Shown: one piece after another, positions 1-11,029 of the stretch
Position numbering within the stretch: position 1 is the stretch's first letter
Layout: every line of letters begins with the position of its first letter
Assembly: GCF_033958435.1 (NCBI RefSeq)
Contig: NC_134144.1
Location: forward strand, 11,092,010-11,156,009
DNA: 64,000 bases
Origin: Carettochelys insculpta
Taxonomy: Eukaryota; Chordata; Testudines; Carettochelyidae
Direction: 5' to 3'
Notes under the pieces: model-generated
Told to the model about the DNA's origin: nothing
Seen by the model: the letters and a program-made list of their open reading frames with translations, nothing else
Databases searched by the model: none
Made by a program: the position numbers and the translations under genes

Positions 1-420
1 TTTTAAAACTGAATTTTAAGACTGAAGAGACGCTGAGCTCACACTGCCTTATGAGAGGTCTATAATGATCTAACTGTTGCTCAGTCATGTGGTCGGTCAT
101 CTATGCAACTTTTTTACACCATTCAATACAATTGATCTTAAAAGATTTATACATTGTCAGCTGAATTTGGTATGCAGTGATTTTGCCCTCCTGTGGTTTG
201 GGTCCTTCCAATAATCATCTGCAAAGGACAGTTAAAAGTCACTGTATTAACAGGTACAATATACCCCAACGGCACTGATACAAAGATCCACCAGCCACCC
301 AGTATCTTCCCTTAAAAATGTCTTCCACAGATTGAGGTTCACCAGCCTCAGTGGGCAGACCAATTAAATACTTCATGAGTCTTCTCCACAAGATTATTCT
401 TTATTTCCTTATTTCTTACC
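1..420. other. intronic AT-rich sequence
   Basis: No gene, RNA or recognisable repeat seen. Presumed PARD3B intron, since the host exons lie on the minus strand further right. Confidence 0.4.
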
Positions 421-433
421 CTCTTTGTAACAG

Positions 434-545
434 AACAAAAAGCAGTCAAGTAGCACTTTAAAGACTAGCAAAATAGCTTGCTAGTCTCTAAAGTGCTACT
501 TGACTGCTTTTTGTTTTGATAGTGTATAGACTAGCACGGCTTCCT
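434..545 (+). mobile_element. Miniature fold-back Penelope-like element (PLE)
   Basis: A 112-bp insertion flanked by an exact 13-bp direct repeat (CTCTTTGTAACAG, 421-433 and 546-558), read as its target-site duplication. The interior is an inverted repeat: 434-472 pairs with 479-516 with about one mismatch. The right arm continues into the PLE 3' end, with the GACTAGCACGGCTTCC tail also seen at about 4650 and 53600. It has no coding capacity. Inverted 5' segments are a known feature of PLE insertions. Confidence 0.8.
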
Positions 546-629
546 CTCTTTGTAACAGGCATCCTTACCACCCCAAAATTAATAAACTATCATCCCACTA
601 ATCAAATATATTACAAACATGATATGAAG

Positions 630-855
630 AGCAGCTGATGGTTAGGGCACTACCTAGGACTAGGAAGATCAAGGTTTAATTCCATGCTCTGCCAAAGACT
701 GTGTGGGATCTTAGGCACATTTAGCTTCTCTATGCCTCAGTTACACATCTGTAAAATGGAACGAATAATATTTCCCTTTCTCACAAGGGTGTGGTGATTT
801 TAGACACTTGAATGATTGTGAGGCATTTTGAATTCTACAGATGCAAAGCATATGT
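630..855 (+). mobile_element. MIR/CORE-like tRNA-derived SINE, old
   Basis: A-box-like TGGTTAGGGCACT and a B-box-like GGTTTAATTCC are followed by the MIR-type block containing GCCTCAG, ACATCTGTAAAATGG and TGTGAGGCATTTTGAA. It is diverged and its ends are uncertain. Confidence 0.6.
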
Positions 856-865
856 AAGATTTAAG

Positions 866-2403
866 AGACAGAATAATGCCTAACTTTTTTTTTAAAAGAT
901 GTGTGGTGTTCTTCTAAAAACTAAATGTGTGACATTTCATGTGACTTACACATTGAGTCACGAGGTCTGCATGTGAATATAGCTAGGAATTTAAAACACT
1001 ACTGTTGCAGACCTACACTATATATTATACATTATATATTCACATGTTTAGCTCCGCTGTAGAGTTTACCCATGTGTGAACATAATGTTTCGATAAACAT
1101 CAAACCCAAAAAAAAGAATCTATCATTAGTACAGTTGTTGTTTACTGTGTGTTCTTTTGTTCAGTGTTGGCCTGAGATATCTGTAAACAAAAAAAACCAC
1201 AGTGGTAAGTTCTGAATTATTGAACTAGTCAAACCACAGACCCCTGAGATATTTAAATTTTTGGTAGTCCCCACCCCCCACACACAAAATCTTCCTCAAA
1301 TGAAAGCTTAACCTGGCTGTGCACCCAACTGAAAATAGAGCAAGTAATTGTGTGGGACAGCAGTTACAGTGTGACATACATTTTCCATAGTAAACCCTAG
1401 TCTCCAGTGATTTTTTCCATGATGACAGGATCATCTACTTACATTTTTTTAAACTCTAAGCTAAACCCAGAAAAAAGATTAAGTCCATTCATTCCAGTTT
1501 GAATACTTTCACAAGATAGGAGGAAGCCAGTATTTCAACAAAAATAAATGTTTAGGACAAAGAACACACTCCTTCCACACATCAATTGGAATATTTTTAG
1601 TGTATTTCACACAGTCTATATATGGTGAATGTCTAACTTGGATCACATATTACATACATCACAGCATGGCTACTTCTCTCTCTACTGGCCAAAAATCCAG
1701 AACTGTTCTTTGTAGAACACTCAATTACTTCTATGACACAGATATTTAACAGTAATTTCCAAACAAGATCTTTAATAAAAATCATATCTATTTTATTACA
1801 GAGGTGGGGACTGAGGCCAGTTACCCATTCAAAACTAAGAAGCTGCACACCAAATGGGTTTTCATCACTCAGTGGGGGCAGCACACATCACACGCAAGTC
1901 AACAAATTAGGCAGTTTCACACAGAACTAGACTGCAAGAATTACAAGCATAATGCAAGGTTTCACAAAACATCATCAGTGTTCATAGTGAGGCTGGCATG
2001 TATACAATGTCAGCTATGCTTTGAAGGATTTCAAATAAATGTTTTAATTTTAAATTTAAATTAATTCAGCACACATTTACAACACATAATGAAAGTGCTT
2101 AACACTAGTAGCCATAGGCAGACACAGCATACTGTACTCGAAAATTTCTCCATACAACTTTTCAAACCATCTCAGTCTGGCTCTCCCATTGCAATCCCAG
2201 TCCTTTCTTTAGGAGGCTCAACAGTTTCGATTGAAAGATTTTTTTTTAAATAAACAAACAAATATTTCCTAGGAAGCAGGAAAAGACTAAACGGGTAGAC
2301 ACCGAGTAATATTAGTGTCCAGAGGCGGTGAAGTAGTGTATTAATCTATTGCCTCACTTATACTCTCATATCTTAACCTTTTAAGGGAAAGAAATAATTA
2401 CTA
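866..2403. other. intronic sequence, nothing recognised
   Basis: AT-rich. Short open frames on both strands show no family resemblance and no consistent coding signal. Confidence 0.4.
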
Positions 2404-2681
2404 CAGGTTGAACTTCTCTAATCTGGCACCTGACTGGCGCTGGATGAGAGAATTTGCTGGACCATAGGAGTCAATATTGTCAACACTTCCACTGCTTACT
2501 GGGCTCTTGAAAGACATTTAGGGATAAATTAGAGCTAAAGACTGGTGGCTGGAAACAAACTTCATGGAACCATGAGAAACTTGGCCACCCCCATTACAAG
2601 CGGTCAGCTGGCTAACTGTAATCATGCCAGATTACAGGTGTCACCGGATGAGAATGCTCCGGATTACAGACGGTCAACCTG
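2404..2681 (+). mobile_element. Tigger/mariner-type MITE
   Basis: Inverted ends CAGGTTGAACTTCTCTAATC on the left and CCGGATTACAGACGGTCAACCTG-like on the right, with TA before the left end. The interior contains CTGGCACCTGACTGG and CTTCATGGAACCATGAGAAAC, recalled from a pogo/Tigger-like MITE common in turtles and crocodilians. Non-coding. Confidence 0.7.
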
Positions 2682-2692
2682 CAATTTATTTT

Positions 2693-2778
2693 AGAGTAAG
2701 TTAAGTCCTGTCCCAAGAGAGAATGAAGTGGAGGAGACTTGCAGATGACCTGTGCTCCATCTGGAGTACAAGGGTTTG
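2693..2778 (+). mobile_element. 3' end fragment of an RTE LINE
   Basis: Closely matches the 3' end of the RTE copies ending at 32107 and 37905 (shared AGAATGAAGTGGAGGAGAC and GAGTACAAGGGTT). It encodes the last ORF2 residues of an RTE that was strongly 5'-truncated on insertion. Confidence 0.75.
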
Positions 2779-3721
2779 AAGACGACAACAGCAGAGACAG
2801 AGAAGTCAAGAGGATTATTTCCATCCTCAGGGACATATATTTCCTCATGCTAGTAAAAATGAAAGACTGCCATGGACCATTAATTATTTTTTTAGAGCAA
2901 TGCAATGGGAAGTACTGCAAAATGTCCAGCTTTTGTCAAATGGCTCACAAAGTGCTCATATTTAGATTACTTTATAGAGCTGGCCATATTAAAAAAATAA
3001 AAAATATTAGCATGTCTCACTAACAAGACTAAATACATTTTAACACACTGAACTCTCACAGTCACCTTTTGTTGGTTGCCAGGGAGGCTGAGCAGCACTT
3101 AAAGGGACACACCTCTCCACAACAAGAGAATAAAGGGAAGGCGCTTTCTTCGACTAGTTTACTTCACAAACCTCGCTTTCAATCAAATGCACAACAGCAG
3201 CATGTCAGTTATACAAAACAACTCCAAAAGCAAATGCGTTCAGGATTCTAGACAAGGAAAAACAAAACAAAACCAAAACCAACAAAACATAGCTGTGTAG
3301 CTGAAAGACTACAAAGTCGTACAGTTTGCTTTTTGCCTTATTTATTTTCTTGCCAGAAAACAGAGGTCTTGCAACACTATCGTCCACCTGTCACTGGAAA
3401 ATAATGTTTATAACTCTATTTTCACTTTATTGCCTATAAATCTGATAATCTGGGGTTAGCGCAAGGTCACGTATCCACCACCTTCAAATACAGAACAATA
3501 AATGGTACAAGACTACTGTATATTACTTTAAACAGAACACTGAGCTTAAATAGTGAAGAGCTATCATGTACACACTCAGAACTTTGTATAGCAGATCCTG
3601 TACACATACAGACCACTAGTCAACTTGTGAGACTACTGGCAATAGGCAGCAATACATATCTCATCACAAATTAGACAGCATAGTCATCATTTACACAGAG
3701 TTCCACATTGGAATAACTACC
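2779..3721. other. intronic sequence, nothing recognised
   Basis: No coding or repeat signature that I can name. Confidence 0.35.
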
Positions 3722-4205
3722 ACAGATGTCCTCTGTGATCTTGCCTTAAATACTTTGTGCCTCTGTTTCTTCATTTTGAATGACTGCTTACCTTCCTTAT
3801 ATTAACATGGCTGGCTATGGGCAAGGTGTTTTGGAGGGATTAGACTGATTGTTCCACAGAAACTGAGGGTGTTCCTATTATGTATGTGCTGTAATATATT
3901 AGCAAATGTTTATTTCTGGACAGTGCGAGGTGCTCGATAATCATACACAGAGACAATCCCTGCCCATTTACACTCTACAAACATACAAAAGAGATGAATA
4001 GACAAGGGGGCAGGATATAATGTATTAGTTACATAGCAAATAATAATAATCGTGTACTATTAACTTAGTTGAGCTCCTCACAATCTTTAGTGTATTTATC
4101 CTCCCAAGAACCTGGCGTGGTTAGAAAGTTTGTTATCCCCACTGAGAAAGTGGAGAACTGTGCCAGTACAGGTAACTGGCTCTAGAGTTCCCAGGCCAAT
4201 ACAGT
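3722..4205. repeat. Degenerate MIR/L2-like patches
   Basis: Scattered blocks resemble MIR-class repeats: TGTGATCTTGCC with TGCCTCTGTTTCTTCATTTTG near 3735-3780, GACAGTGCGAGGTGCT near 3920, and CTCACAATCTTTAG with TTATCCCCACTGAGAAAGTGGAG near 4080-4155. The patches are too old to bound. Confidence 0.35.
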
Positions 4206-4320
4206 ACCCATTGGGAACAACAAGAAGTCTCGTGGCACCTTACAGACTAACAGATATTTTGGAAAACAGAAAGCAGTCAATAGCACTTTAAAGACTAGCA
4301 AAATAATTTATAAGGTGAGC

Positions 4321-4347
4321 TTTTGTGGGACAGACCCACTTCTTCAG
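4321..4347 (-). ncRNA. Hammerhead-like core, degenerate
   Basis: In the middle fold-back PLE. The minus strand has CTGAAGA (4341-4347), stem II GTGGG/CCCAC, then AAAA instead of GAAA. The stem III GC/GC pair is not preserved. Confidence 0.35.
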
Positions 4348-4353
4348 ACCAGT

Positions 4354-4544
4354 ATCAGAGGGGTAGCTGTGTTAGTCTGGATCTGTAGCAGCAACGAAGG
4401 GTCCTGTGGCACCTTATAGACTAACAGAAAAGTTTAGAGCATGAGCTTTCGTGAGACCAGCATCTGAAGAAGTGAGTTAACTCACGAAAGCTCATGCTCT
4501 AAACTTTTCTGTTAGTCTATAAGGTGCCACAGGACCCTTCGTTG
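4354..4544. mobile_element. Fold-back PLE insertion, innermost
   Basis: Inserted into the centre of the 4263-4676 element. It is bounded by an exact 15-bp direct repeat (CTTCTTCAGACCAGT, 4339-4353 and 4545-4559). A 64-nt perfect inverted repeat (4392-4455 and 4481-4544) surrounds a 25-nt spacer containing a CTGAAGA core. The left side also carries the PLE 3' end in minus orientation (GTAGCTGTGTTAGTCTGGAT). Perfect arms suggest a young or gene-converted copy. Confidence 0.8.
4464..4499 (+). ncRNA. Hammerhead-ribozyme-like core in a PLE
   Basis: Reads CTGAAGA (4464-4470; the variable position 7 is A), then stem II GTGAG/CTCAC (472-476 with 481-485, loop TTAA), then GAAA (4486-4489). A minimal stem III GC/GC with a four-base loop (4490-4497) and TC before the predicted cleavage site (after 4499) follow. 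One extra A sits between the core and stem II, and no stem I is evident. Hammerheads with a tiny stem III that act as dimers are known from PLEs. Activity is untested. Confidence 0.55.
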
Positions 4545-4687
4545 CTTCTTCAGACCAGTGGGTCTGTCCCACGAAAGCTCACCTAATAAATTATTTTGCT
4601 AGTCTTTAAAGTGGTACTTGACTACTTTTTGCTTTGATAGTATATAGCCTAGCACGGCTTCCTCTCTGTTACTATTCAGATATTCTG

Positions 4688-4725
4688 GAGCATAAGCTTT
4701 TGTAGGCAAAGACCCGCTTCATCAG
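4688..4725 (-). ncRNA. Hammerhead-like core, degenerate
   Basis: In the older PLE. The minus strand reads CTGATGA (plus 4719-4725), a weak stem II, then AAAA in place of GAAA (4698-4701), a GC/GC stem III with loop TTAT, and TC. Loss of the conserved G12 predicts inactivity. Confidence 0.45.
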
Positions 4726-4966
4726 ATGCGTGAGTGGGGGAGGGGGGCGGTTTCAGAGGGGTATTTAAAGAGTGGGGTCCCAGTAAGAGGGAGGGCCAGA
4801 GCTGACAAGGTCTATTCAGCAAGGTGGAAATGGCCCAGCATCAACAGTACTTATCAAAAGAGGAAAAAACAAGTCAGACCAGACAGGGGGATGTGAGCCA
4901 TTGTCAGTGTCTAATGGGGAGCTAGCAACACCCAAAGCAGAGAAACTGTCTTTGTAAGCTGCGAGT

Positions 4967-5305
4967 CACTCCCAGTCTCTGTTTAATCCATGGTTAATGG
5001 AGTCAAATTTGCAAATAAATTGCAGTTCAGAGATTTCTCTCTCCACTTGACTTCTGAAACTTTTTTGTTTCAGAACTGTCACCCTTAAATCTGCCACTGA
5101 GTGTCCAGGGAGATTGAAATGTTCTCCCACAGGCTTCTGTACATTACCATTCCTGATGTCTGATTTATGTCCATTTTTTCTTTTACGGAGAGACTGTCCA
5201 GTTTAGCCAATGTAAATTGCAGTGGGGCATTGCTGTCACATGATGGCATATATTACATTAGTAGATGTGCAGGTAAAGGAGCCCCGATGGTACCCATTGG
5301 CTTAC
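4967..5305 (-). pseudogene. PLE GIY-YIG endonuclease remnant
   Basis: The frame reading from about 5283 downward encodes SFTCTSTNVIYAIM, then QQCPTAIYIG, then GHKSDIRNGNVQKPVGEHF and LPGHSVADLRV. This is the Cys-containing linker and GIY-YIG nuclease block of Penelope-like retroelements. The domain would nick target DNA for reverse transcription. Two in-frame stops, one after AIM and one after IYIG, show it is dead. The 5' reverse-transcriptase part is missing and the frame ends just before the PLE 3' untranslated region. Confidence 0.75.
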
Positions 5306-5310
5306 TTGTT

Positions 5311-6180
5311 CTTTCTCTAAAATCCTATACTGAGAAAGAGGTGCATGGAAGAGGAGAAGAGTGGACCTCCTGGGTGTGGTATTCCTAAACCATTGTTAAC
5401 TCTGCTTATTCTAAAACGATGACTGCCTCAAAAAGTCAGCTCTGCTTCCTTTTGCATATCCGCAAAACAAAGGTCAGCCTAGCAAAATACTGGCAAAGCC
5501 TGATTATCTTCTATTAAGAATGAGACATATCTTTAAGCATCAGTTAAGTAAATGACTGCGTGTCTGTAATCATTGTGACTTAAAATGTCAATTGGATTTG
5601 ATATGCCATGTGCATTTAATCAACGTCTCGATATTATAAAAGAAATATTACTTTAGTTTGACTGATTTGTCTGGCATAAATCGTAACTCAGTGAGATAAG
5701 TACATTTCACTTTCTGTACAGATGGTTGTTAATGGCAATACCTGTTAAACTGGCACCTGCCAGCATTTTGTAGTTAACAAATCTGTTTGCCTTCCCATTA
5801 TATGTCCTTAGTTCTATAAATTTGGTGTTAATTATTTTTCTTTTTTTATTTAGCAAGAATTACTGAAATACAAGAAAGAGTCGAAGGAAAAAAATATCTG
5901 ATTTTGTTGTTTAAAGGTAGAATGTTTCATACCTGCACCGTATTTATTTCTTGTTGACAAAGGTTGTTAACGTAAGTAATGGAAAAGTGTATTGGATGAA
6001 GAATAAATACAATAAATACGAGTGCACCCAAAGAGGAGACGCTGTCAAGAGCTCACCTCTTCCACAGAGGAGTGTTTTGGGAAACAAGGAAATTGTACTC
6101 CGAGGGTTGGTTTATATGGTGGGACCATATGTTGTAACCAGGGAGGAATCTGCAGCATGCTAGACTACCATGAACTAACA
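5311..6180. other. intronic sequence, nothing recognised
   Basis: No supported gene or repeat. Small open frames near 5951-6315 extend into the hAT MITE and look non-coding. Confidence 0.4.
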
Positions 6181-6493
6181 CATGGGTCTCCAAAGTTGGC
6201 ACGCCCAACGTGGGTGTGCAGAGGAACACCGGGGTGGGGACACAGGCTGCGTGCAGTGGAATGTGGGACAGTCCCCACAGTCCCCAGCTCTGCCCTCATT
6301 CCATTTCTACCCTAGGCCAGTTCCACCTGTAGTCCTGACTCCTCCACCATTCATGGTTTAGCCTCCAATTTCGCCTTCAACCCAAGCTGCTCTGCTGAGC
6401 CAACTATGCAGTAATGGGCTGGGGAGGGCACAGGATCCTCCATTGCTGTGGATGGGGTGGGAGGGTGCAGCAGGAAAAGTTTGGGCACTACTG
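6181..6493 (+). mobile_element. hAT MITE
   Basis: Ends resemble Charlie-type tips: CATGGGTCTCCAAAGTT on the left and AAGTTTGGGCACTACTG on the right. Flanks AACTAACA (6173-6180) and CATTAACA (6494-6501) match at 6 of 8 bases, the length expected for hAT. The GC-rich interior is non-coding. Confidence 0.6.
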
Positions 6494-6528
6494 CATTAAC
6501 ACATCACATAGATCCTGACACTGCACAC

Positions 6529-6931
6529 TGTGATGGAGTGGGGGATACCTGTGTGTATGTAAGTGGCTCACAGAGGGTGTGGGTCTCCTGCTGAGGGTAA
6601 CCTTGATGACCAGGTAACACCTTTGTACTGGAGACAAAGGAGGAGGTGGAGCCTGAGGGGTTTGAATTGGAACTGGGAGTTGGAAAGCAGTTAGTCTGGC
6701 CTGGGAGAGAGCGAGACAAAGGAGGGGGCAAGGCCCCGGCTCTGGGGGCCCCTCAGGGCCTCCTCTCTCCAACATGGATTGGACTGGCTGTCCCTGCCTG
6801 CTGGACTGACTCCTCTGTATGACGTTGTGTCCTGTTGGCTAACAAACCCGCTGTTCTCCTGCTGAGTGAGAGTCACTCCTGCCTGCAGATGGGGTGCAGA
6901 GCTTGGGGAACCCCGAGCCCCATCCCACACA
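6529..6931 (+). repeat. Interspersed repeat, TGTGATGGAG family, copy 1
   Basis: Begins TGTGATGGAGTGGGGGA and ends with GAGCCCCATCCCACACA, so the ends are short inverted repeats of the form TGTGATGG...CCCATC..CACA. The second copy at 62803-63257 shares the tips and overall plan. Ends of the type TG...CA would also suit an LTR, so the class is unresolved. The open frames on both strands here are not protein-like. Confidence 0.55.
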
Positions 6932-6934
6932 CTA

Positions 6935-9900
6935 TGTCCCATAGTGAATGCGGCAGCAGGAGCAACATGGTAAATTAATGCATCGCAAGCTAGTGCTCTG
7001 TGGATTCAGATCGTGGCTTGTCATGCACTAACTGGAGTACACAAGCCCAGAGAAGTCTGTGAGAAGTTTGTCATCCCCAGGAAAGTCCTCCCTGTCAAAT
7101 TAGACCCCGTAGTTTAAGCAGCACCGTAGTTTTCTTTAGTTTTAACAAGCACTGCAAACAGACATGAAAACCAAGCTTCTGTGTGGGTGTATACCTAAGT
7201 AGATATCTCATAGAAATGAGTATGCAGATCATCTGTTAACGATAAACCTCTCAATTGTATTAATTTAATTACAGCCTAAATAATGGTATTTTCACTTGAA
7301 GCAGAGATGCAGCTATTTTATAAAAGTATACTTTGCTTCTCAAAATACAAGTTTGTGATTTCTAGTCTTTAAAAGTAATCAAGCTGGACTATGTGCTCTG
7401 ATCTGTTAAGCAAATATCTCATTATCCAAGTGAAGTAATGAGAATAAGGGGTCTATTCTTCAGTGCACTTGTATAAGTCTCATTAACATTAATGAGATTT
7501 ATGCATGCATATTAAGAGGAGAAGAGACCCCATAATTAAACAAATAAGTCTTTAGTAGGCAGTCTGCATGATCGTTTTTAGGACAGAAAGATCTTCGTCT
7601 TCGCTTTGGACAAACTACAAACATAACTAAGGAGTCATGAATACTTGGAGGAGGAGAACGTCATACATCATTCACGGGTTTTTAAACATGATTTGACAAA
7701 CAAACCACCAATATGCTGAATTTTTGAATTCATTAGTTGCTTCTACTTTCGCATCTTTCTGTATACATCAAAATAAACAGGTTTATTTTACTGACATATT
7801 TGTACAGTGGATTTGCTTAATGATGAAAGAAAATTAAGGTCTCATAATAGATAAACAGTTTCCCGGAAGAGAAGGTCATGTACATTGGCCACCTCCACTG
7901 GTCCTCTCTACCAAATACCAAAGGACACAATCTGTCGCAGATTTCTCTGTTAGCTGAGACACAAATGACTCTAAAAATGACATTAAGTTATTCTGATTTG
8001 TAGTTCAATCTACTTGTCTCTTTTTTGTTTATCCACGTCTACTTATTTATTTCCATCACATTTCTATACATATTAAACCTTTCTTGATGAAACGTATAGC
8101 TATTATTTGCCCTGTTTACCTACATCATATTGCTAGCTCTTCTCACAAATGTTTAACTTTGCAGAACAACACAGGCTAGGAAAAAAATATATAAAATATC
8201 ACACCGCTACGCTTAATGGAAGTCAGTATCCGTATATTATGCTATTTACTTTGCAATACCATTACAGGATCAACACTGCTGGTCATAAAGTATCGTTCCA
8301 AACACAAGGCCTATAATGGCAATAAGGGGGGGATAGAAGGAAGGAGGGTCATTTTTCTCTTCCAACTAAAATGAAAAATTAAAATCAGTAGGGCATGTAG
8401 CTCAAAGGAAAATTGGCAAATTAAGAGTACACAAATAAAATATTCATGGCTTGTATTGTAAAAAGGAAAACAAATAATTTAAAATGAATTATGGGAGGAA
8501 AAGTAGCATTTCCAAAGGAAAAAAAAGCGACTGTAACTAATATTCTCTTTTTTACATCTTGTTCACTTCACTCCGAAACAGACATGCACACAGAAACACT
8601 TATGTGACCTCCAATAGCCACTGGCATACAAACCTAGTATTTTCACTAATACAAATCCAGTAAAACTAATTGTACAATGGAGCTGTGCTACATTAAGACA
8701 AGAGTTCTTATTTTCAGTGCGCTTCTGAACGCAGACAGAAAAAAAGAAAGAGATTTTTTCCCCAAATGCACCAGTTTGGATGTCCTTTTGCCTCTGAACC
8801 ATCAAGTACATGGTCTAGTACTAGAACAAAACATTGTGACTGTTGCCTGTTGGCTTCTGCCTAATGGGAACTAGCTATTAAAATGTCACTGACATGGCTG
8901 CAGTACATTAGCTAACTTACCTTCTTACCCATAAAGCCGAATGACTACTCAGAAATTTTACAACCACTATATGGAAAAAGCAATATCGGGACCACAGACA
9001 TGTTCATTTATTATACACTAGACCCTGTAGCAGCTGCGGTGGGATCAGGGACAGCGTAGGACAGATGTCAGACTGCTTTGGTGATGTAAAGGTTCAGTAT
9101 TTAACTTACTTTAAAAACGGAGTTAAAACCCAACTTTGCAGGGAACACACATAATGACAGGTGGGACCATTAATCAACTATAGACCACCAATTAAGAATC
9201 TACAGTCCATCAGACAGCAAAGGCTTGAAAAAGATATTTTCTTCAGATTAACCTCTTAGATCTGTCCAGCGCTTCCACAGCTAAGCGCTAATTCTTTTTA
9301 CACTAGTGTACAAACATTAAGAAATTCTAGTGCCCTGCACCAAAGGGTTAATTAACCCTTTGAAATAGCCAGAAGAGTAATTTAGAAAGGGCTTAGACAT
9401 AATTCTCACACAATGAATGACACAATGGCCTTATTTAAAACACAAAGTATGTCATTACAGCACCTGGTTTCTTATGCAAATTTAGAATCCTTTAAGATGA
9501 AGAGAGGTGACTTGAAGAAGTACATGCCTCTTAAACCTTACCATGGCCCAAAACAATGATTAGTGCAGGAAGAAAGGGCTGAGCTAAGAAATTAATGGGA
9601 TGTTGTCTAGTCTTGCTGAAGTTATGGGTCTCAATGGAATACATAAAAATTTAGAGGGTAACTGGATGAGAATATTTTGATATATTCAAAAGAGTAACTT
9701 CTTGGTGATACTTTTCCTGACATCATGGCATATCACAGTTCCACTAACAACAACATTTAATGTAATTATTTATCTGATGTAGAACATCACATGACTTCCA
9801 TTGTGTTTGCCTGTTTTGGGTTGTTTTATAAAGTCATTACGAAGAAATGTCACAGAATATGACGATACAAAATGATTCTGTGTGAGCTAATGCAAACTCC

Positions 9901-10720
9901 AGTGGATTTCTGTTGTTCTTTGGATAGTGCATGTACGGGTCAATATTTAGGGAAGTCATACATGTATCACCAGCCACCATTCTTAGCTACCACACCAAGT
10001 ATCACACAATCAAGTGTCCTGAAACTAAAAGCTGTCAAACATTGACATTGATTTTTTAAAAAAATGACAAACAGACCCAGCAATCTCAAACCTAGTCAAA
10101 GGGATAAGCACAGAAAATGTGGAAGCAGAGAGTTCCTGTTAGACTGTGAAAAACACAACACTGTTTTGAACCAGTGATTAGAATAGAAGCATGCTTATCT
10201 GACTGTCTCCCTGAATCATATCCAGCTGAATAAAACTTAAATCCATGAGAATTTTAGCAGGAAATCAATTTTTTTAATTTAAAAAATCCACAACCCCCAA
10301 GTAAATAGCCGCTGAGTAACAGATGAGGAACTAAGTGAAATCTGTTAGCAACTGGTAACAGCTTTGGTATTTTCTGTTGTGAAGTGGGGGAGGGAAGTAT
10401 TCAGCAGTGATTCCAACATGTTTAAGAATTTCAGCTGTCAAAGGCTATAGACGCACACTTACATTTTTCATACTGAAGTCCAAGATTAGGGGTGGCTTTA
10501 GTACCTTAAATTGCATTGATATTCACTAGAGACACAAGAAAGCTCACGTGGACCTAGTACACATATGAAAAAAAATATGCAGTTGCTAAATACAGTGTGT
10601 ATGTGTAATATATCTTGCCATACACACATATCTCTTATGATCAGTACAATGTGTAAAATATCTTTCACAGGCTATTACAGGTATTGGCCATCATGTTTGA
10701 TGGGAGAGCACTCCAAGAAC
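6935..10720. other. intronic sequence, little recognised
   Basis: Mostly AT-rich single-copy-looking DNA with no coding exon that I can support. A weak inverted block near 7450-7500 (CATTAACATTAATGAGATTTATGC) may be an old repeat. Confidence 0.4.
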
Positions 10721-10729
10721 ATGGAAAAT

Positions 10730-11028
10730 GTTCAAGGGCCACACTCTTCCAGGTTATTAATGGAGGAAGTGTGGAGTCTGAGATGGAGGTTGGGTGCATA
10801 AGGGAGCCGTAAATTGGCCAATGAGAGCTCAGGTATTTTGCAAGGGGTCTGGAGCATCACACAAAGCCTCCCCATCCCTCCTGCTGCCTGGAGCAGAGAA
10901 CTACCGTGAGCAGGAAGCTGCATAAAGCAACGGATGGCTGCTCTATGCCTGAGGCGGTCCACAGGCCAGAACCAGTGGTTTGGAAGGCTGGATTTGGCTC
11001 ACAGGCTGTATTTTGCCCACCTCTGGTT
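10730..11028 (+). mobile_element. hAT-like element, 3' part
   Basis: Contains AATTGGCCAATGAGAGCTC and ends in GGCTGTATTTTGCCCACCTC, the tail typical of reptile hAT MITEs whose tips read CAG..TGGGCAAA. No matching left tip was found, so it is probably truncated. Confidence 0.5.
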
Positions 11029-11029
11029 T

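Larger units (their letters stand above)
4263..4676. mobile_element. Fold-back PLE insertion, middle of a three-level nest
   Basis: Flanked by CAGATATTTTGG (4251-4262) and CAGATATTCTGG (4677-4688), 11 of 12 bases identical. The left arm (about 4263-4338) is the reverse complement of the right arm (4559 onwards); both start at the hammerhead stem-II segment and run outward through the same PLE tail. Its centre carries another PLE insertion (4354-4544). The right end is the canonical tail CTAGCACGGCTTCCTCTCTG. Non-coding. Confidence 0.8.
4217..5310 (-). mobile_element. Older Penelope-like element, host of two nested insertions
   Basis: The 3' part of a PLE on the minus strand. The extreme 3' end is near 4217-4250 (CTCGTGGCACCTTACAGACT on the plus strand). 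A hammerhead-like segment lies at 4688-4725 and the broken GIY-YIG frame at about 4967-5305. It is interrupted between 4251 and 4688 by a younger fold-back PLE with a 12-bp duplication (11/12 identical). Without that insertion, the sequence from AACAGATATTTTGG to AGCATAAGCTTTTG is continuous. The 5' side is truncated. Confidence 0.75.

Noticed and set aside
9343..9362. 20-bp palindrome AAAGGGTTAATTAACCCTTT
   Set aside because: Short, isolated and AT-rich; could arise by chance, with no flanking duplication.
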